Source of the DNA: Pseudomonadota bacterium
GTDB taxonomy: Bacteria; Desulfobacterota; Desulfobacteria; Desulfobacterales; Desulfobacteraceae
Reading direction: 5' to 3'
DNA length: 64,000 nt
Assembly: GCA_018821535.1 (NCBI GenBank)
Contig: JAHJLV010000055.1
Location: 61,626 to 125,625 of the forward strand
Position 1 is the first letter of the stretch, and every line of letters begins with the position of its first letter. The notes under the pieces are model-generated. The model did no database searches. It saw only the letters and a list, made by a program, of their open reading frames with translations, and was not told the DNA's origin. The position numbers were made by a program, and so were the translations under genes. Positions 53,136 through 62,316 of this stretch are shown here, piece by piece.

Positions 53136-53978
53136 ATGTTTGAGAAATATTTCATGAAAGGTCATGTCATGCAGAATGCGCTTGAGAAAAGAATATCTGA
53201 ACTGGAAAACAGACTGGCTGAGGAAAAAAAATTTGCTTCCATAGGGAAGATTACCGGTGCGGTGGCCCATGAACTGAACAATATTTTTACCGGCATTGGA
53301 ACCTACCCCGAGGTGCTGATGATGGATGAGAATCTGGGGCCTGAGGTCATCCGGGGGCTGGAAATGATAAAGGATTCCGGACAGAGTGCCTCTGCCGTGG
53401 TCAGGGATCTTCTGACCATCTGTCAGGGGGTTAGGGCAGAAAAAAGCCCTGTTGATATGAATGCGGTTCTTGAAAATTATATCCGTTCCCATGATTTTGA
53501 AAAGCTTAAACAACATTACAACAGCGTTAAAATTGAAGTGAATAAAGCGCCCGGCCAGTTATACATAAACGGTTCACCGCTTCATATTGAAAAAATAATG
53601 ATGAATCTGTTTTTATATGCGGCCCGGGAGCTGGCCCACATGCATGATGGGAAAATCAGCATAAAAACAGCTGTAAAAATTGTGCTGGAATCATCTGCCT
53701 GTCACAGGAACGAGCAGATGATTCCAGGAGAATATGTGGTTTTAAGTGTTGCCTTTAACAGTTGCAGTATGGATAAAAAATTAATTTTTGATCATAAAAA
53801 CACATCACAGCTGTTTGCCCCCTTTTTTGTAAAAAACACAATGGGAAAAACAGGCACGGGTCTTGAATTGACTCTTGTCCGGAGTGTGGTTCAGAATCAT
53901 AACGGGTATGTTCATCTGGAATGCAATGAAAATCAAACCTGTTTTGAACTCTTATTTCCGGCAGACCGGAATCCATAA
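53136..53978 (+). CDS. Histidine-kinase-like protein with degenerate ATP-binding domain
   Basis: 280 residues from ATG 53136. The dimerisation region is normal, with H45 in GAVAHELNNIFTGI. The ATPase region is damaged: the N box reads NLFLYAARE (second Asn replaced by Tyr), the G1 box reads AFNSCSMD in place of DxGxGM, and only GTGLELTLV survives of G2. It may therefore accept or pass phosphate without making it. No sensor domain is present. A 27-base gap separates it from panC. Confidence 0.75.
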   Translation: MFEKYFMKGHVMQNALEKRISELENRLAEEKKFASIGKITGAVAHELNNIFTGIGTYPEVLMMDENLGPEVIRGLEMIKDSGQSASAVVRDLLTICQGVRAEKSPVDMNAVLENYIRSHDFEKLKQHYNSVKIEVNKAPGQLYINGSPLHIEKIMMNLFLYAARELAHMHDGKISIKTAVKIVLESSACHRNEQMIPGEYVVLSVAFNSCSMDKKLIFDHKNTSQLFAPFFVKNTMGKTGTGLELTLVRSVVQNHNGYVHLECNENQTCFELLFPADRNP

Positions 53979-54005
53979 AAATCCTGGGAAGGAAGTTTTG
54001 AGAAA

Positions 54006-54857
54006 ATGGAAATTTTAAAAGCAAAATCAGCCATGCAGCAGTGGTCAAAGGAAAAAAAACGTCTTTTGCGAAGTATCGGTTTTGTTCCGACCATGGGCTT
54101 TTTGCACCAGGGGCATGTTTCCTTGATGGAAAAAGCAAAGAGCTTGTGTGATGAAGTGGTGCTGTCTATTTTTGTCAACCCGACACAGTTCGGGCCGACT
54201 GAAGATCTGGATGCATATCCTTGTGATCTGGAAAACGACTTGAATCTGGCCCGAAAAGCTGGCGTGACGGCTGTTTTTCTGCCCACAAAGGATCATGTTT
54301 ATCCACAGAATTTTCAGACGAAAATTGAGCTTGAACATCTGCCAAAATTTTTATGCGGTAAATTCCGGCCGGTTCATTTTGGCGGAGTGGCAACGGTGGT
54401 CACCAAACTGTTTAATATTGTCATGCCCGATGTGGCGGTGTTTGGTCAAAAAGATTATCAGCAGCTTCAGATCATCCGTCAGCTCACCCTGGATCTGGAT
54501 TTTGATATCAAAATCGTGGCAGGCGATATTGTCCGGGAAAAAGACGGGCTGGCCATGAGTTCAAGAAATTCATACCTGTCCCAGGCACAGCGAACATCTG
54601 CCATGAGTCTGTTCAAATCCATGAATATGGCCAAAGCCTTGATCCAGTCCGGTGAAACAGATCCACAGGCAATCGGTAAAAAAATGGAAACCTTTATCCA
54701 TGGATTTGATGAAACAGCAGTGGAATATATTTGTTTTTGTGATCCGGTTACCCTGGAAGACATGGAAAACTTAGACCGCAAATTTCTTATGGCGCTTGCG
54801 GTAAGGGTGGGAACAACCCGATTAATTGATAATTGCCTTATGGATCCTTTACAATAA
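54006..54857 (+). CDS. panC: Pantothenate synthetase
   Basis: 283 residues, normal length. The nucleotide-binding loop is FVPTMGFLHQGHVSLM, with SIFVNPTQFGP, FGQKDYQQL and the KMSKS-like AMSSRNSYLS. It joins pantoate and beta-alanine in coenzyme A synthesis. AAGGAAG precedes ATG 54006. Its last 20 bases overlap the end of the convergent gene at 54838. No panB is nearby. Confidence 0.96.
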   Translation: MEILKAKSAMQQWSKEKKRLLRSIGFVPTMGFLHQGHVSLMEKAKSLCDEVVLSIFVNPTQFGPTEDLDAYPCDLENDLNLARKAGVTAVFLPTKDHVYPQNFQTKIELEHLPKFLCGKFRPVHFGGVATVVTKLFNIVMPDVAVFGQKDYQQLQIIRQLTLDLDFDIKIVAGDIVREKDGLAMSSRNSYLSQAQRTSAMSLFKSMNMAKALIQSGETDPQAIGKKMETFIHGFDETAVEYICFCDPVTLEDMENLDRKFLMALAVRVGTTRLIDNCLMDPLQ

Positions 54858-55698
54858 TGACCCTGCATTCTTTCAAAAATGTATGCCGTTCTGTTGTTTT
54901 TTCCAGAAGAAGATAATTGGATGTACTGATGACAATGGCCGGGTTTTTTTCTCCTTCTTTTCGAAGCGCCTTGAAAACCAGGGGACTTTTTCCGATTCTT
55001 CTATCGATCATGGCATCGTTTAAATTGCAGGTGTATTTGCAGATACCGTTTTTAACAGCAAATTCCCGGCTGATAAATTCGCCTGAGTAGACAGCATGCC
55101 CCTGTTCGCTAATAATAACGGGGTTAAGAACCGGTTCTATGTCAAGCCCCCGTGCATCAATTATCATCCCTGTCAGTATAAAACCGTCTTCCTCAATGGG
55201 TTCTCGTCTGAGCTCCGGGCTTATTACAGGAATCTGCCGGATGTTATCCGGCAGAACCAGCTGTAAAAAACCACCCAGAATACTGGTCTTCACCATTATT
55301 TCCACTGCAAGATCAGAAGTGTAAAATTGTCTTATAACCTCGGCATCTCTGGCTGTTTTTTCTATTCCGGCAAGGATGATATCGTTTTTTGAAGCATATT
55401 TTTCTATGGTTAGCGTGTCATTTATTTTTATCTGTTTTAAGATACTGATGATATGGCGGTTGGCATCGGTTCGTGCAGATCCCGGGACAGATTCATTGGA
55501 GAATTCTTTATTCCCTTTAGGAGACGCTTTTCCTGTGGCCACAATCTCTCCTGTTGTCCAGTTGATATGCCCGTTTTCATATTGGGAAATGCAGTGACCG
55601 GAAAGGGGTATTTCATTTTGCGCATGGCAAAAAGAGTAAATTGCACCTGTGCACAGCATCAGACAAAAGAAAAAAATAGATTTCGGGCTATATATCAT
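54838..55698 (-). CDS. Exported protein, LPP20/FlgT-like features, function unknown
   Basis: 286 residues with a signal peptide (SIFFFCLMLCTGAIYSFCHA). The segment INWTTGEIVATGKASP..SARTDANRHIISIL resembles the conserved start of LPP20/FlgT-like exported proteins, and GFILTGMIIDARGLDIEPVLNPVIISEQGHAVYSG is a motif I associate with such deltaproteobacterial proteins. The mature protein is likely periplasmic or at the outer membrane. It overlaps mobB by 4 bases (ATGA) but has no evident link to molybdenum. Confidence 0.55.
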   Translation of the reverse strand: MIYSPKSIFFFCLMLCTGAIYSFCHAQNEIPLSGHCISQYENGHINWTTGEIVATGKASPKGNKEFSNESVPGSARTDANRHIISILKQIKINDTLTIEKYASKNDIILAGIEKTARDAEVIRQFYTSDLAVEIMVKTSILGGFLQLVLPDNIRQIPVISPELRREPIEEDGFILTGMIIDARGLDIEPVLNPVIISEQGHAVYSGEFISREFAVKNGICKYTCNLNDAMIDRRIGKSPLVFKALRKEGEKNPAIVISTSNYLLLEKTTERHTFLKECRVIIVKDP

Positions 55699-56198
55699 AA
55701 ATCTGCCTGGGTTAAATATCGGGTTTCAAGAAAAGCCGCGATCCCCGGGATATCATCAGGCATGAAAACAGGCACCTTTGGTGCATGTCCGGTATCTGTG
55801 ACAAAAGCGATCAGAAACGCATTGTTCAGGGCAAGGGGAGTTTTATGGCCGCCGTCTTTTCTGAAGACTTCGATTTTGGGAAGATCAAGGGATTTAAACC
55901 CTTCAGCCAGCACAAGATCCATGTCTGAAAGATGCGTGCAGATTCTTTTGATATGGTCTGTATCATCATCTTTTATCAGTGCGGTTTTTCCAGGTGCAAT
56001 AACCAGCGTTGCACTGGCACCGGCGTGCTTGTGCCGCCAGCTGTCTTTTCCCTTTTTATCCATTTCAAATCCCTCATGGGCATGTTTTACTGATCCGATT
56101 TTATAGCCTTTTTGTGAAAGAACAGTGATCAGTTTTTCCATCAATGTGGTTTTCCCGGAATTGGATTTGCCGATAATGGTAATAATATCTGGTTTCAT
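55695..56198 (-). CDS. mobB: MobB-like molybdopterin guanine dinucleotide GTP-binding protein
   Basis: 167 residues. The P-loop is IIGKSNSGKTTLMEKL (about residues 8-23), followed by VKHAHEGFEMDKKGKDSWRHKHAGA and LVLAEGFKSLDLPKIEVFR, the MobB pattern. It is thought to aid the MobA-catalysed conversion of molybdenum cofactor to its guanine dinucleotide form. The divergent gene at 56403 encodes a regulator with a putative molybdate-type ligand domain, which supports a molybdenum or tungsten context. Confidence 0.92.
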   Translation of the reverse strand: MKPDIITIIGKSNSGKTTLMEKLITVLSQKGYKIGSVKHAHEGFEMDKKGKDSWRHKHAGASATLVIAPGKTALIKDDDTDHIKRICTHLSDMDLVLAEGFKSLDLPKIEVFRKDGGHKTPLALNNAFLIAFVTDTGHAPKVPVFMPDDIPGIAAFLETRYLTQADL

Positions 56199-56402
56199 GT
56201 CTGGTTACTTTTTTTCAGCCAGGGGTTAATTTTCTATCAAAATAGTGTGTGAGATACAGAAAGTCAAGCCCGCCGCCGGTCAGAAGGTTAACTTTTTCCA
56301 CGCGATTTTCAGAAATTAAATTTGACTTTGATCATGGCCTTGTATGATAAAAAGAAATATTAAATGATGGATAAAATATGATTGTATCAGTTGGAGGTCG
56401 TT

Positions 56403-57302
56403 ATGGATGAGATGTTGTCCACCCGGGAAATTGCAAAATTTTTAAAGGTGAATGAAAAAATGGTGTATTCACTGATTGCAGAAAAAGGGCTGCCAGCCAC
56501 AAAGGTCACCGGAAAGTGGATGTTTCCCTTGCATCTGGTGCGTCAGTGGATTGAAGCCGGGACAGAAAATTATCCTCAGATGGCTCAGCTTCCGTCTTAC
56601 CATGGATTAGTGTTGATCGCCGGCAGTAATGACCTGCTGTTGGATAAACTGATTTCCACATTTAATATCAAGCATGATAATCACATGGCGCTGTTCGGCA
56701 TTAAAGGGTCCATGGGTGGACTTCGGGCGCTGAAACTCAACCTGTGTCATATTGCATCCAGCCATCTTGTGGGAGAGAACAAAGACTATAATTTTCCTTT
56801 TTTAAAGGATGAACTGAACCAGATACCGGCAGTGGTGAATTTTTGCCTAAGAGAACAGGGTTTTCTGGTTCAAAAGGGAAATCCTGAAAAGATTGATTCA
56901 GTAAAAGATCTGGGCAAACCCGGCATCAGAATTGTTAACCGGCCTGTGGGCACAGGCACCCGAAAACTGTTTGATACGCAATTGGCGGCTGCGGGTTTAA
57001 AAGGTCAGACGATAAAAGGATATGAAAAAGAGCTGGCAAGGCATATGGATGTGGGGCTTGAAATTTTTTCAGGCAAAGCCGATGCAGGCCTGTCCATCCG
57101 GCCGGTGGCCAATATACTGGGCCTGGATTTTATACCCGTTACCTGGGAGCGGTTTGATCTGGTCATTAAAAAAGAACGGTTTTTCGATCAGGGGATTCAG
57201 CTGTTTTTGTCCATGCTGAAAGGCAAGGTTATTCAGGCGGCAGCCAAAGAACTGGGCGGGTATGATCTGTCCATGTCAGGAAAGATGATTTATCCGGAAT
57301 AG
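56403..57302 (+). CDS. One-component regulator: excisionase-type HTH plus MoeA-like PBP ligand domain
   Basis: 299 residues from ATG 56403 (GGAGG 5 bases upstream). Residues 1-60 are an excisionase-like helix-turn-helix (LSTREIAKFLKVNEKMVYSLIAEKGLPATKVTGKWMF). Residues about 75-290 form a type-2 periplasmic-binding-like domain (VLIAGSNDLLLDKL, GIRIVNRPVGTGTRKLFDTQL), the fold used by molybdate- and tungstate-binding proteins and the PBP-like module PF12727. Divergent from mobB, it is a good candidate sensor of molybdate or tungstate, or of another oxyanion. Its last 13 bases overlap convergent alr. Confidence 0.83.
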   Translation: MDEMLSTREIAKFLKVNEKMVYSLIAEKGLPATKVTGKWMFPLHLVRQWIEAGTENYPQMAQLPSYHGLVLIAGSNDLLLDKLISTFNIKHDNHMALFGIKGSMGGLRALKLNLCHIASSHLVGENKDYNFPFLKDELNQIPAVVNFCLREQGFLVQKGNPEKIDSVKDLGKPGIRIVNRPVGTGTRKLFDTQLAAAGLKGQTIKGYEKELARHMDVGLEIFSGKADAGLSIRPVANILGLDFIPVTWERFDLVIKKERFFDQGIQLFLSMLKGKVIQAAAKELGGYDLSMSGKMIYPE

Positions 57303-58417
57303 TGCTTTTTGACCCGGGCGGTAAGGGCTGAGACAATTTCATAATTGATGGTGCCGATCTGCTGTGCCAGATCCTCTGCGGTCTGGTGAAGATTTTTCTG
57401 GGCCCCGATAATGATGACCTCGTCACCGGGTGTTACATCGGGAATATTTCCCACGTCAATCATGGTCTGATCCATGCACACCCGTCCCACAATCGGCGCT
57501 TTATGTCCATTCACCAGCATGAATCCAGTGGATGAAAATTTTCTTGAAAACCCGTCTGCATATCCAATGGGCACTGAGGCCAGCCGTGTTTTTTTAAGCG
57601 TCTTATACGTCATGCCGTAACTCACGCAAAAGTCTTTTGGGACATCCTTGACGCTGGTGATGATGGATTTTAATGTCATGACCGGTTTCAGCGTGATTTT
57701 TGAGGTGTCTTTTTTGTTGGACGGATAACACCCGTAGATGGCGATGCCTGCCCTGACCATATTAAAATGAGAATCAGGAAAATTGATGATTCCGGCACTG
57801 TTGGCAGCATGATAGAATTCAAATGTCCTGTTGATTTTTTTCAGGTCTGCCAGCAGGTCTGTAAACAGCCGGATCTGGTTTTGCGTATAGGCGTTGTCGG
57901 TTGAATCGGCACTGGCAAAATGTGTATATATTCCCTGAACATGGAGATGTGGAAGGCTGCAGATGCTTTCAATATCTTCTGCGATCCGGGAGTTGTTCCG
58001 GACAATCATGCCCAGTCGTCCCATGCCGGTATCCACTTTTATATGGACGTTTACGGGTTTGTCTGTGCTGGCATTTTCAGACAAGGCCATGGCCATCTCC
58101 GGGCTGAATATCGTGGTCACCAGATCCAGATGGATGATTGTGTCTGCCTGATGCGGATAGACATATCCGAAAATCAGGATGGGGGCGGTTATTCCCGCAT
58201 CCCGAAGCGTAACTGCTTCTTCCAGCCGGGCAACACCCAGCCAGTCAGCGCCGCTTTTAAGAGCGGTTTTGGCCACCCTGACAGCGCCGTGCCCATAGGC
58301 ATCTGCCTTGACAACCGCCATAAATTGTGCGCCAGGATGTGTGATCTGTTTTAATGATCTGATATTGCCTGCAATGGCCTCCAGATCAATTAAGGCATTC
58401 ACCAGCTGATATTCCAT
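57290..58417 (-). CDS. alr: Alanine racemase
   Basis: 375 residues from ATG 58417; an upstream ATG at 58444 overlaps the nrdG stop as TAATG and is the alternative. K37 in VVKADAYGHG binds pyridoxal phosphate, and the catalytic tyrosine region is CVSYGMTYK. It makes D-alanine for peptidoglycan. AAGGA precedes the start. The gene is directly downstream of nrdG. Confidence 0.95.
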   Translation of the reverse strand: MEYQLVNALIDLEAIAGNIRSLKQITHPGAQFMAVVKADAYGHGAVRVAKTALKSGADWLGVARLEEAVTLRDAGITAPILIFGYVYPHQADTIIHLDLVTTIFSPEMAMALSENASTDKPVNVHIKVDTGMGRLGMIVRNNSRIAEDIESICSLPHLHVQGIYTHFASADSTDNAYTQNQIRLFTDLLADLKKINRTFEFYHAANSAGIINFPDSHFNMVRAGIAIYGCYPSNKKDTSKITLKPVMTLKSIITSVKDVPKDFCVSYGMTYKTLKKTRLASVPIGYADGFSRKFSSTGFMLVNGHKAPIVGRVCMDQTMIDVGNIPDVTPGDEVIIIGAQKNLHQTAEDLAQQIGTINYEIVSALTARVKKHYSG

Positions 58418-58443
58418 GGGGGACTTTCCTTTGCCTTTATGCA

Positions 58444-59148
58444 TTATCGAACAACCACCTGCGATACATGGCTGTCTAATATATTTTTTAATTCAAGCAT
58501 CTCTTTGTCGGAAAAGAAAGTATTTTCTGATTTTAAAAATTGAGGGTCAAGAACGGTTACATTTTGGGAGCATTTCTGGAGGATATATCGGGTGGCGCCT
58601 TGAGTCATCCGGCCGATTTCATGGATGATCCCAGGGCTGACAAACGGTCGGCAACAGGTGGTGCGAAATTCATAGGCTTGCGCTTTTTCCATGAGCAGTC
58701 GGGCACAATCCCTAATATTCCGGGTATTAAAATTTTTTGATGCCACCAGGTGATAATTTTCAAGGCTGGTTTTAATATCCATGGAGATGAAATCAACCAG
58801 TTGGTTTTCTATGAGCTGCCGGACAATATCCGGATGGGTGCCGTTGGTGTCCAGTTTTAATTTATAGCCCAGTGTTTTAAGTGTTGTGCAAAAAGAGATC
58901 AGATCTTTTTGCAGGGTAGGCTCTCCGCCGGTGATGACAACACCCTCTAAAAACCCTTTGCGTTTTTCAAGGAATTGAAAAATCTGATGTTCATCATAAA
59001 GATGGTTGCCGGCCTTTTTAGGGCTGGCAACCAGGTCTGGATTGTGACAGTAGGGGCAGAAAAAATTGCATCCCTGGGTGAATATGATACATGAAATGGT
59101 CCCGGGAAAATCAATCAGAGAATTTTTCTGAAATCCGCCGATATCCAT
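58444..59148 (-). CDS. nrdG: Anaerobic ribonucleotide reductase activating protein
   Basis: 234 residues. The radical SAM motif is CNFFCPYCH (C-x3-C-x2-C) followed by GGEPTLQ, typical of activases. It generates the glycyl radical on NrdD, the gene 9 bases upstream. It is longer than E. coli NrdG, matching the NrdG2-like group in anaerobes. Its TAA overlaps a possible alr start. Confidence 0.95.
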   Translation of the reverse strand: MDIGGFQKNSLIDFPGTISCIIFTQGCNFFCPYCHNPDLVASPKKAGNHLYDEHQIFQFLEKRKGFLEGVVITGGEPTLQKDLISFCTTLKTLGYKLKLDTNGTHPDIVRQLIENQLVDFISMDIKTSLENYHLVASKNFNTRNIRDCARLLMEKAQAYEFRTTCCRPFVSPGIIHEIGRMTQGATRYILQKCSQNVTVLDPQFLKSENTFFSDKEMLELKNILDSHVSQVVVR

Positions 59149-59157
59149 GTGTCAGGT

Positions 59158-61251
59158 TTATCCTTCCACCTTAAAGGTTTTTCTCATGGCAAATTCAGTC
59201 TGCTTTCCATTATTCCATTGCCCGACCGGTCTTAAATACCCCACAACTCTGGAATACACTTCAGTATCTGAATTACAGGTATCGCATTTTTCATGTTCAC
59301 CGGAAATATACCCGTGGGACGGGCAGACACTGAATGTGGGAGTTAAAGTAAAATACGGCAGCTTAAAGGACCGGGAAATTTTGTCCACCAGATTTTTGAC
59401 CACTTCTGTATCTGTCACTTCTTCGCCAAGGAAAAGATGCTGAACTGTTCCGCCGGTATATTTGGTCTGGAGCGGGTCCTGGAGTTCAAGGGCTTCAAAG
59501 ATATCATCGGTATAATTGACCGGCAGATGGGTGGAGTTGGTATAAAACGGATCTTTGCCCTGTTTGAATTCATCTTCGTTGGCGCAGATGATGTCTTTGA
59601 ACTCTATTTTATCCTTGTTGGCAAACCGGTAGGTGGTGCCTTCTGCCGGAGTGGCTTCAAGGTTAAAGATTTCATTGGTTTCAATTTGCAGTTTTTCAAT
59701 TTTTTCCCGCATATGATCCATGACCCGGATGGCAAAACTTTGGCCTTCCGACGTAGCGATCCCATGCCCCATGAAATTGATGCAGGCCTCGTTCATGCCC
59801 AGGATTCCAATGGTTGAAAAATGATTTCTCCAGTAAACACCGGTGCTTTCCTTGATTTTTCGTAAATAGAATTTTGAATAGGGGTACAGGTCTCCGTCTG
59901 TAAATTTTTCCAGAATTTTACGTTTGATGCTCAAAGATTCTGCTGCATATTTGATCAGCACATCCAGCCGGTCCATGAAATCGGATTCGCTTTCCGCCTT
60001 GTAGGCGATTCTGGGCAGGTTCAGGGTGACCACACCAATGGAGCCGGTCAGGGGATTGGCGCCAAACAGGCCGCCGCCTCTTTTTCTCAGTTCTCTGTTG
60101 TCCAGGCGCAGTCGGCAGCACATGGAACGGGCATCTTCCGGGTCCATGTCGGAATTTACAAAATTGGAAAAATAGGGAATGCCGTATTTTCCGGTCATTT
60201 TCCAGATATTTTCCAGGTTTGGGTTATTCCAGTCAAAATCTTCCGTAATATTATAGGTGGGAATCGGGAAAGTGAACACCCGTCCTTTTGCATCCCCTTC
60301 CATCATGACTTCGGCAAAGGCGGCATTGAGTATATCCATTTCTTTTTGAAATTCTGAATAGGTCTGCTGTCTGTATTCACCACCGATGATAATGGGGGAA
60401 TCCTTTAAGGTGGAGGGTACATTCAGATCCATGGTGATATTGGTAAACGGTGTCTGAAATCCCACCCGTGTGGGGATGTTGATATTGAACACAAATTCCT
60501 GAAGGGCCTGCTTCACCTGTTTATAGGACAAATCATCCGCCCAGATAAACGGGGCCAACAATGTATCAAAATTTGACATGGCCTGGGCACCGGCAGCTTC
60601 TCCTTGAAGAGTATAAAAAAAGTTGACAATCTGACCCAGGGCGCTTCGGAAATGTTTGGGCGGAGAAGACTCCACCTTGCCAGCTACTCCTTTAAATCCT
60701 TCGGTCAGTAAATCCTGCAGGTCCCAGCCCACGCAATAGACAGACAGCAGACTTAAATCATGAATGTGCAGATCACCGGCATAATGTGCATTTCTGACAT
60801 GGGGCGGATAAATTTTATTAAGCCAGTATTCTGCGGTAATATCTGAAGATATATAATTGTTCAGTCCCTGAAGAGAATAACTCATATTGCTGTTTTCTTT
60901 GACTTTCCAGTCCATTCTTCCAATATAGGAATCCATGAGATCCACGTTTTCCTTAATGGCAATTTTTCGGATCTGGTTATGCTGTTCACGGTAGATAATG
61001 TATGCTTTAGCGGTTTTGTAAAAGGGGGAGTCCAGAAGCACTCTTTCCACGATGTCCTGGATTTCTTCCACTTCCGGAATGGAGCCCAGTCTTAAATCTC
61101 TGGCAAGGGTGATGACTTTCATGGTCAGCTTTTTGGCTTCTCTTTCATCAAACTCACCGGTTGCTTCACCGGCTTTTCTTATCGCATTGGTGATTTTTGA
61201 TGAATCGAATTCATAAATCCTTCCGTTCCGTTTTTTAATTTGTTCAAACAT
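59158..61251 (-). CDS. nrdD: Anaerobic (class III) ribonucleoside-triphosphate reductase
   Basis: 697 residues. The N-terminal ATP cone is KKRNGRIYEFDSSKITNAIRKA. The zinc site uses C643, H646, C656 and C659, and the glycyl radical is G671 in RVVGYLRPV near the C terminus. It reduces ribonucleotides without oxygen, the only RNR type seen here, in agreement with strict anaerobiosis. AAGGGGTGA precedes ATG 61251. A pair of NrdR-like boxes lies in its promoter. Confidence 0.97.
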   Translation of the reverse strand: MFEQIKKRNGRIYEFDSSKITNAIRKAGEATGEFDEREAKKLTMKVITLARDLRLGSIPEVEEIQDIVERVLLDSPFYKTAKAYIIYREQHNQIRKIAIKENVDLMDSYIGRMDWKVKENSNMSYSLQGLNNYISSDITAEYWLNKIYPPHVRNAHYAGDLHIHDLSLLSVYCVGWDLQDLLTEGFKGVAGKVESSPPKHFRSALGQIVNFFYTLQGEAAGAQAMSNFDTLLAPFIWADDLSYKQVKQALQEFVFNINIPTRVGFQTPFTNITMDLNVPSTLKDSPIIIGGEYRQQTYSEFQKEMDILNAAFAEVMMEGDAKGRVFTFPIPTYNITEDFDWNNPNLENIWKMTGKYGIPYFSNFVNSDMDPEDARSMCCRLRLDNRELRKRGGGLFGANPLTGSIGVVTLNLPRIAYKAESESDFMDRLDVLIKYAAESLSIKRKILEKFTDGDLYPYSKFYLRKIKESTGVYWRNHFSTIGILGMNEACINFMGHGIATSEGQSFAIRVMDHMREKIEKLQIETNEIFNLEATPAEGTTYRFANKDKIEFKDIICANEDEFKQGKDPFYTNSTHLPVNYTDDIFEALELQDPLQTKYTGGTVQHLFLGEEVTDTEVVKNLVDKISRSFKLPYFTLTPTFSVCPSHGYISGEHEKCDTCNSDTEVYSRVVGYLRPVGQWNNGKQTEFAMRKTFKVEG

Positions 61252-61341
61252 GTCGTCACCCCTTGAAATCTGATTGAAATTAACATATCTTTTTGCACGA
61301 GTCTGTGGAGGGTTAAGATAATAACCCGAAATGCTGATTCA

Positions 61342-61393
61342 GATTTAATCAACATCTTGTTGTTTGTCAAGGAAAAAAATCTATATATTGTGG
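61342..61393 (-). promoter_or_regulatory. nrdD promoter with two NrdR-like boxes 31 bp apart
   Basis: On the minus strand CCACAATATATAGATT (61378-61393) and CAACAAGATGTTGATT (61347-61362) share the NrdR core CAAnATnTwG and are exactly 31 bases apart, the spacing known for paired NrdR sites. The second box lies between TTGACA (61365-61370) and a weak -10 TAAATC (61342-61347), which are 17 bases apart. Repressor binding would block transcription of nrdDG. Confidence 0.7.
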
Positions 61394-61421
61394 TTTAAAC
61401 ATAATTTTAATGGAAGCAAGC

Positions 61422-61670
61422 ATGCATCTGGACCAGAACCCGTTTTTTCGAAAAGCCATAACGCCCTGGTATGACACCAATTTTTCCTGCTGGGTACTGG
61501 TGGGGGTAATGAGCCTTGTTTTTATCTTTGCTGTGGTGGGAATTTTTGTGGCATCGTCTGTGTCAGATTTTTCCTGCCACATATGGTTTCCCGGATTTCT
61601 TGCCTTTTTGAGTTTTTTTCTTGTGGTAAAAATAGTGGCAAGGGTCCGGCACCGGGCAAAAACAAACTAA
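61422..61670 (+). CDS. Small two-span membrane protein, function unknown
   Basis: 82 residues from ATG 61422 (GGA 8-10 bases upstream); ATG 61410 is possible. Two hydrophobic spans are seen: CWVLVGVMSLVFIFAVVGIFV and FPGFLAFLSFFLVVKIVARV, with a basic C terminus (RVRHRAKTN) that likely faces the cytoplasm. No family recognised. It is divergent from nrdD and shares the boxed region, so it may respond to the same regulator. Confidence 0.55.
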   Translation: MHLDQNPFFRKAITPWYDTNFSCWVLVGVMSLVFIFAVVGIFVASSVSDFSCHIWFPGFLAFLSFFLVVKIVARVRHRAKTN

Positions 61671-62239
61671 ACCTGTTTTGATAAAATTTCTATCAGGTGG
61701 TGAACAATCTTTGCTGTAACCCCCCAGATTAAAATATCCTCATACGGATATCTCACGGTCATGATATTGGCTTCCTGACCTGCATATCCCAAGTCGTTGT
61801 GCAGTTTTATCAAATGGCTGAACGGAATTTGAAACACCCCTGATATTTCATATGTGTCATGTCTGATTTCATCTTTTTGATTCCATATGCCGACCCAGGC
61901 TTCGATGTTTTTATTGAACATGGTCTGAAAATGTCCCAAAGACCCTATAACCTCGACATTTTCAGGCCGGATCTGCATTTCTTCGCGTAATTCTCTGAGT
62001 GCTGTTTCTCTGGTTGATGCATCTGTTTTATCCATATGCCCGCCGGGAAAGGCCATCTGGTTGGCCCAGGGGTATCCGGGAATATCAGCCTTCTGAATAA
62101 ACAATAGTTCAGGTTCTGCATTAAAAAGGAACAGCGCCATAACACTTGTCTGCTGAAAAATACGGGCATCCGGCGGTTCCGGGTGGGCGCCGTTTTTAAT
62201 GGATGATCGGAGAATATGAATACAGTTATTGGTTTTCAT
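61667..62239 (-). CDS. Nudix hydrolase (CoA pyrophosphatase-like, NudL group)
   Basis: 190 residues from ATG 62239 (AGGTG upstream). The Nudix box is GGHMDKTDASTRETALRELREEM, with REEM metal ligands; read here as GGHMDKTD then TALRELREEMQI. The preceding PWANQMAFPGG resembles CoA-diphosphatase members. It probably cleaves CoA or related dinucleotides to keep pools clean. Its stop overlaps the end of the convergent small membrane protein gene by 4 bases. Confidence 0.87.
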   Translation of the reverse strand: MKTNNCIHILRSSIKNGAHPEPPDARIFQQTSVMALFLFNAEPELLFIQKADIPGYPWANQMAFPGGHMDKTDASTRETALRELREEMQIRPENVEVIGSLGHFQTMFNKNIEAWVGIWNQKDEIRHDTYEISGVFQIPFSHLIKLHNDLGYAGQEANIMTVRYPYEDILIWGVTAKIVHHLIEILSKQV

Positions 62240-62316
62240 GTATAATATCACCTGGTATTTAAAATCAAAACTTTGAAAAGATACAGGGAAATTCAAGGGT
62301 TGTCAAACATCTGAAT

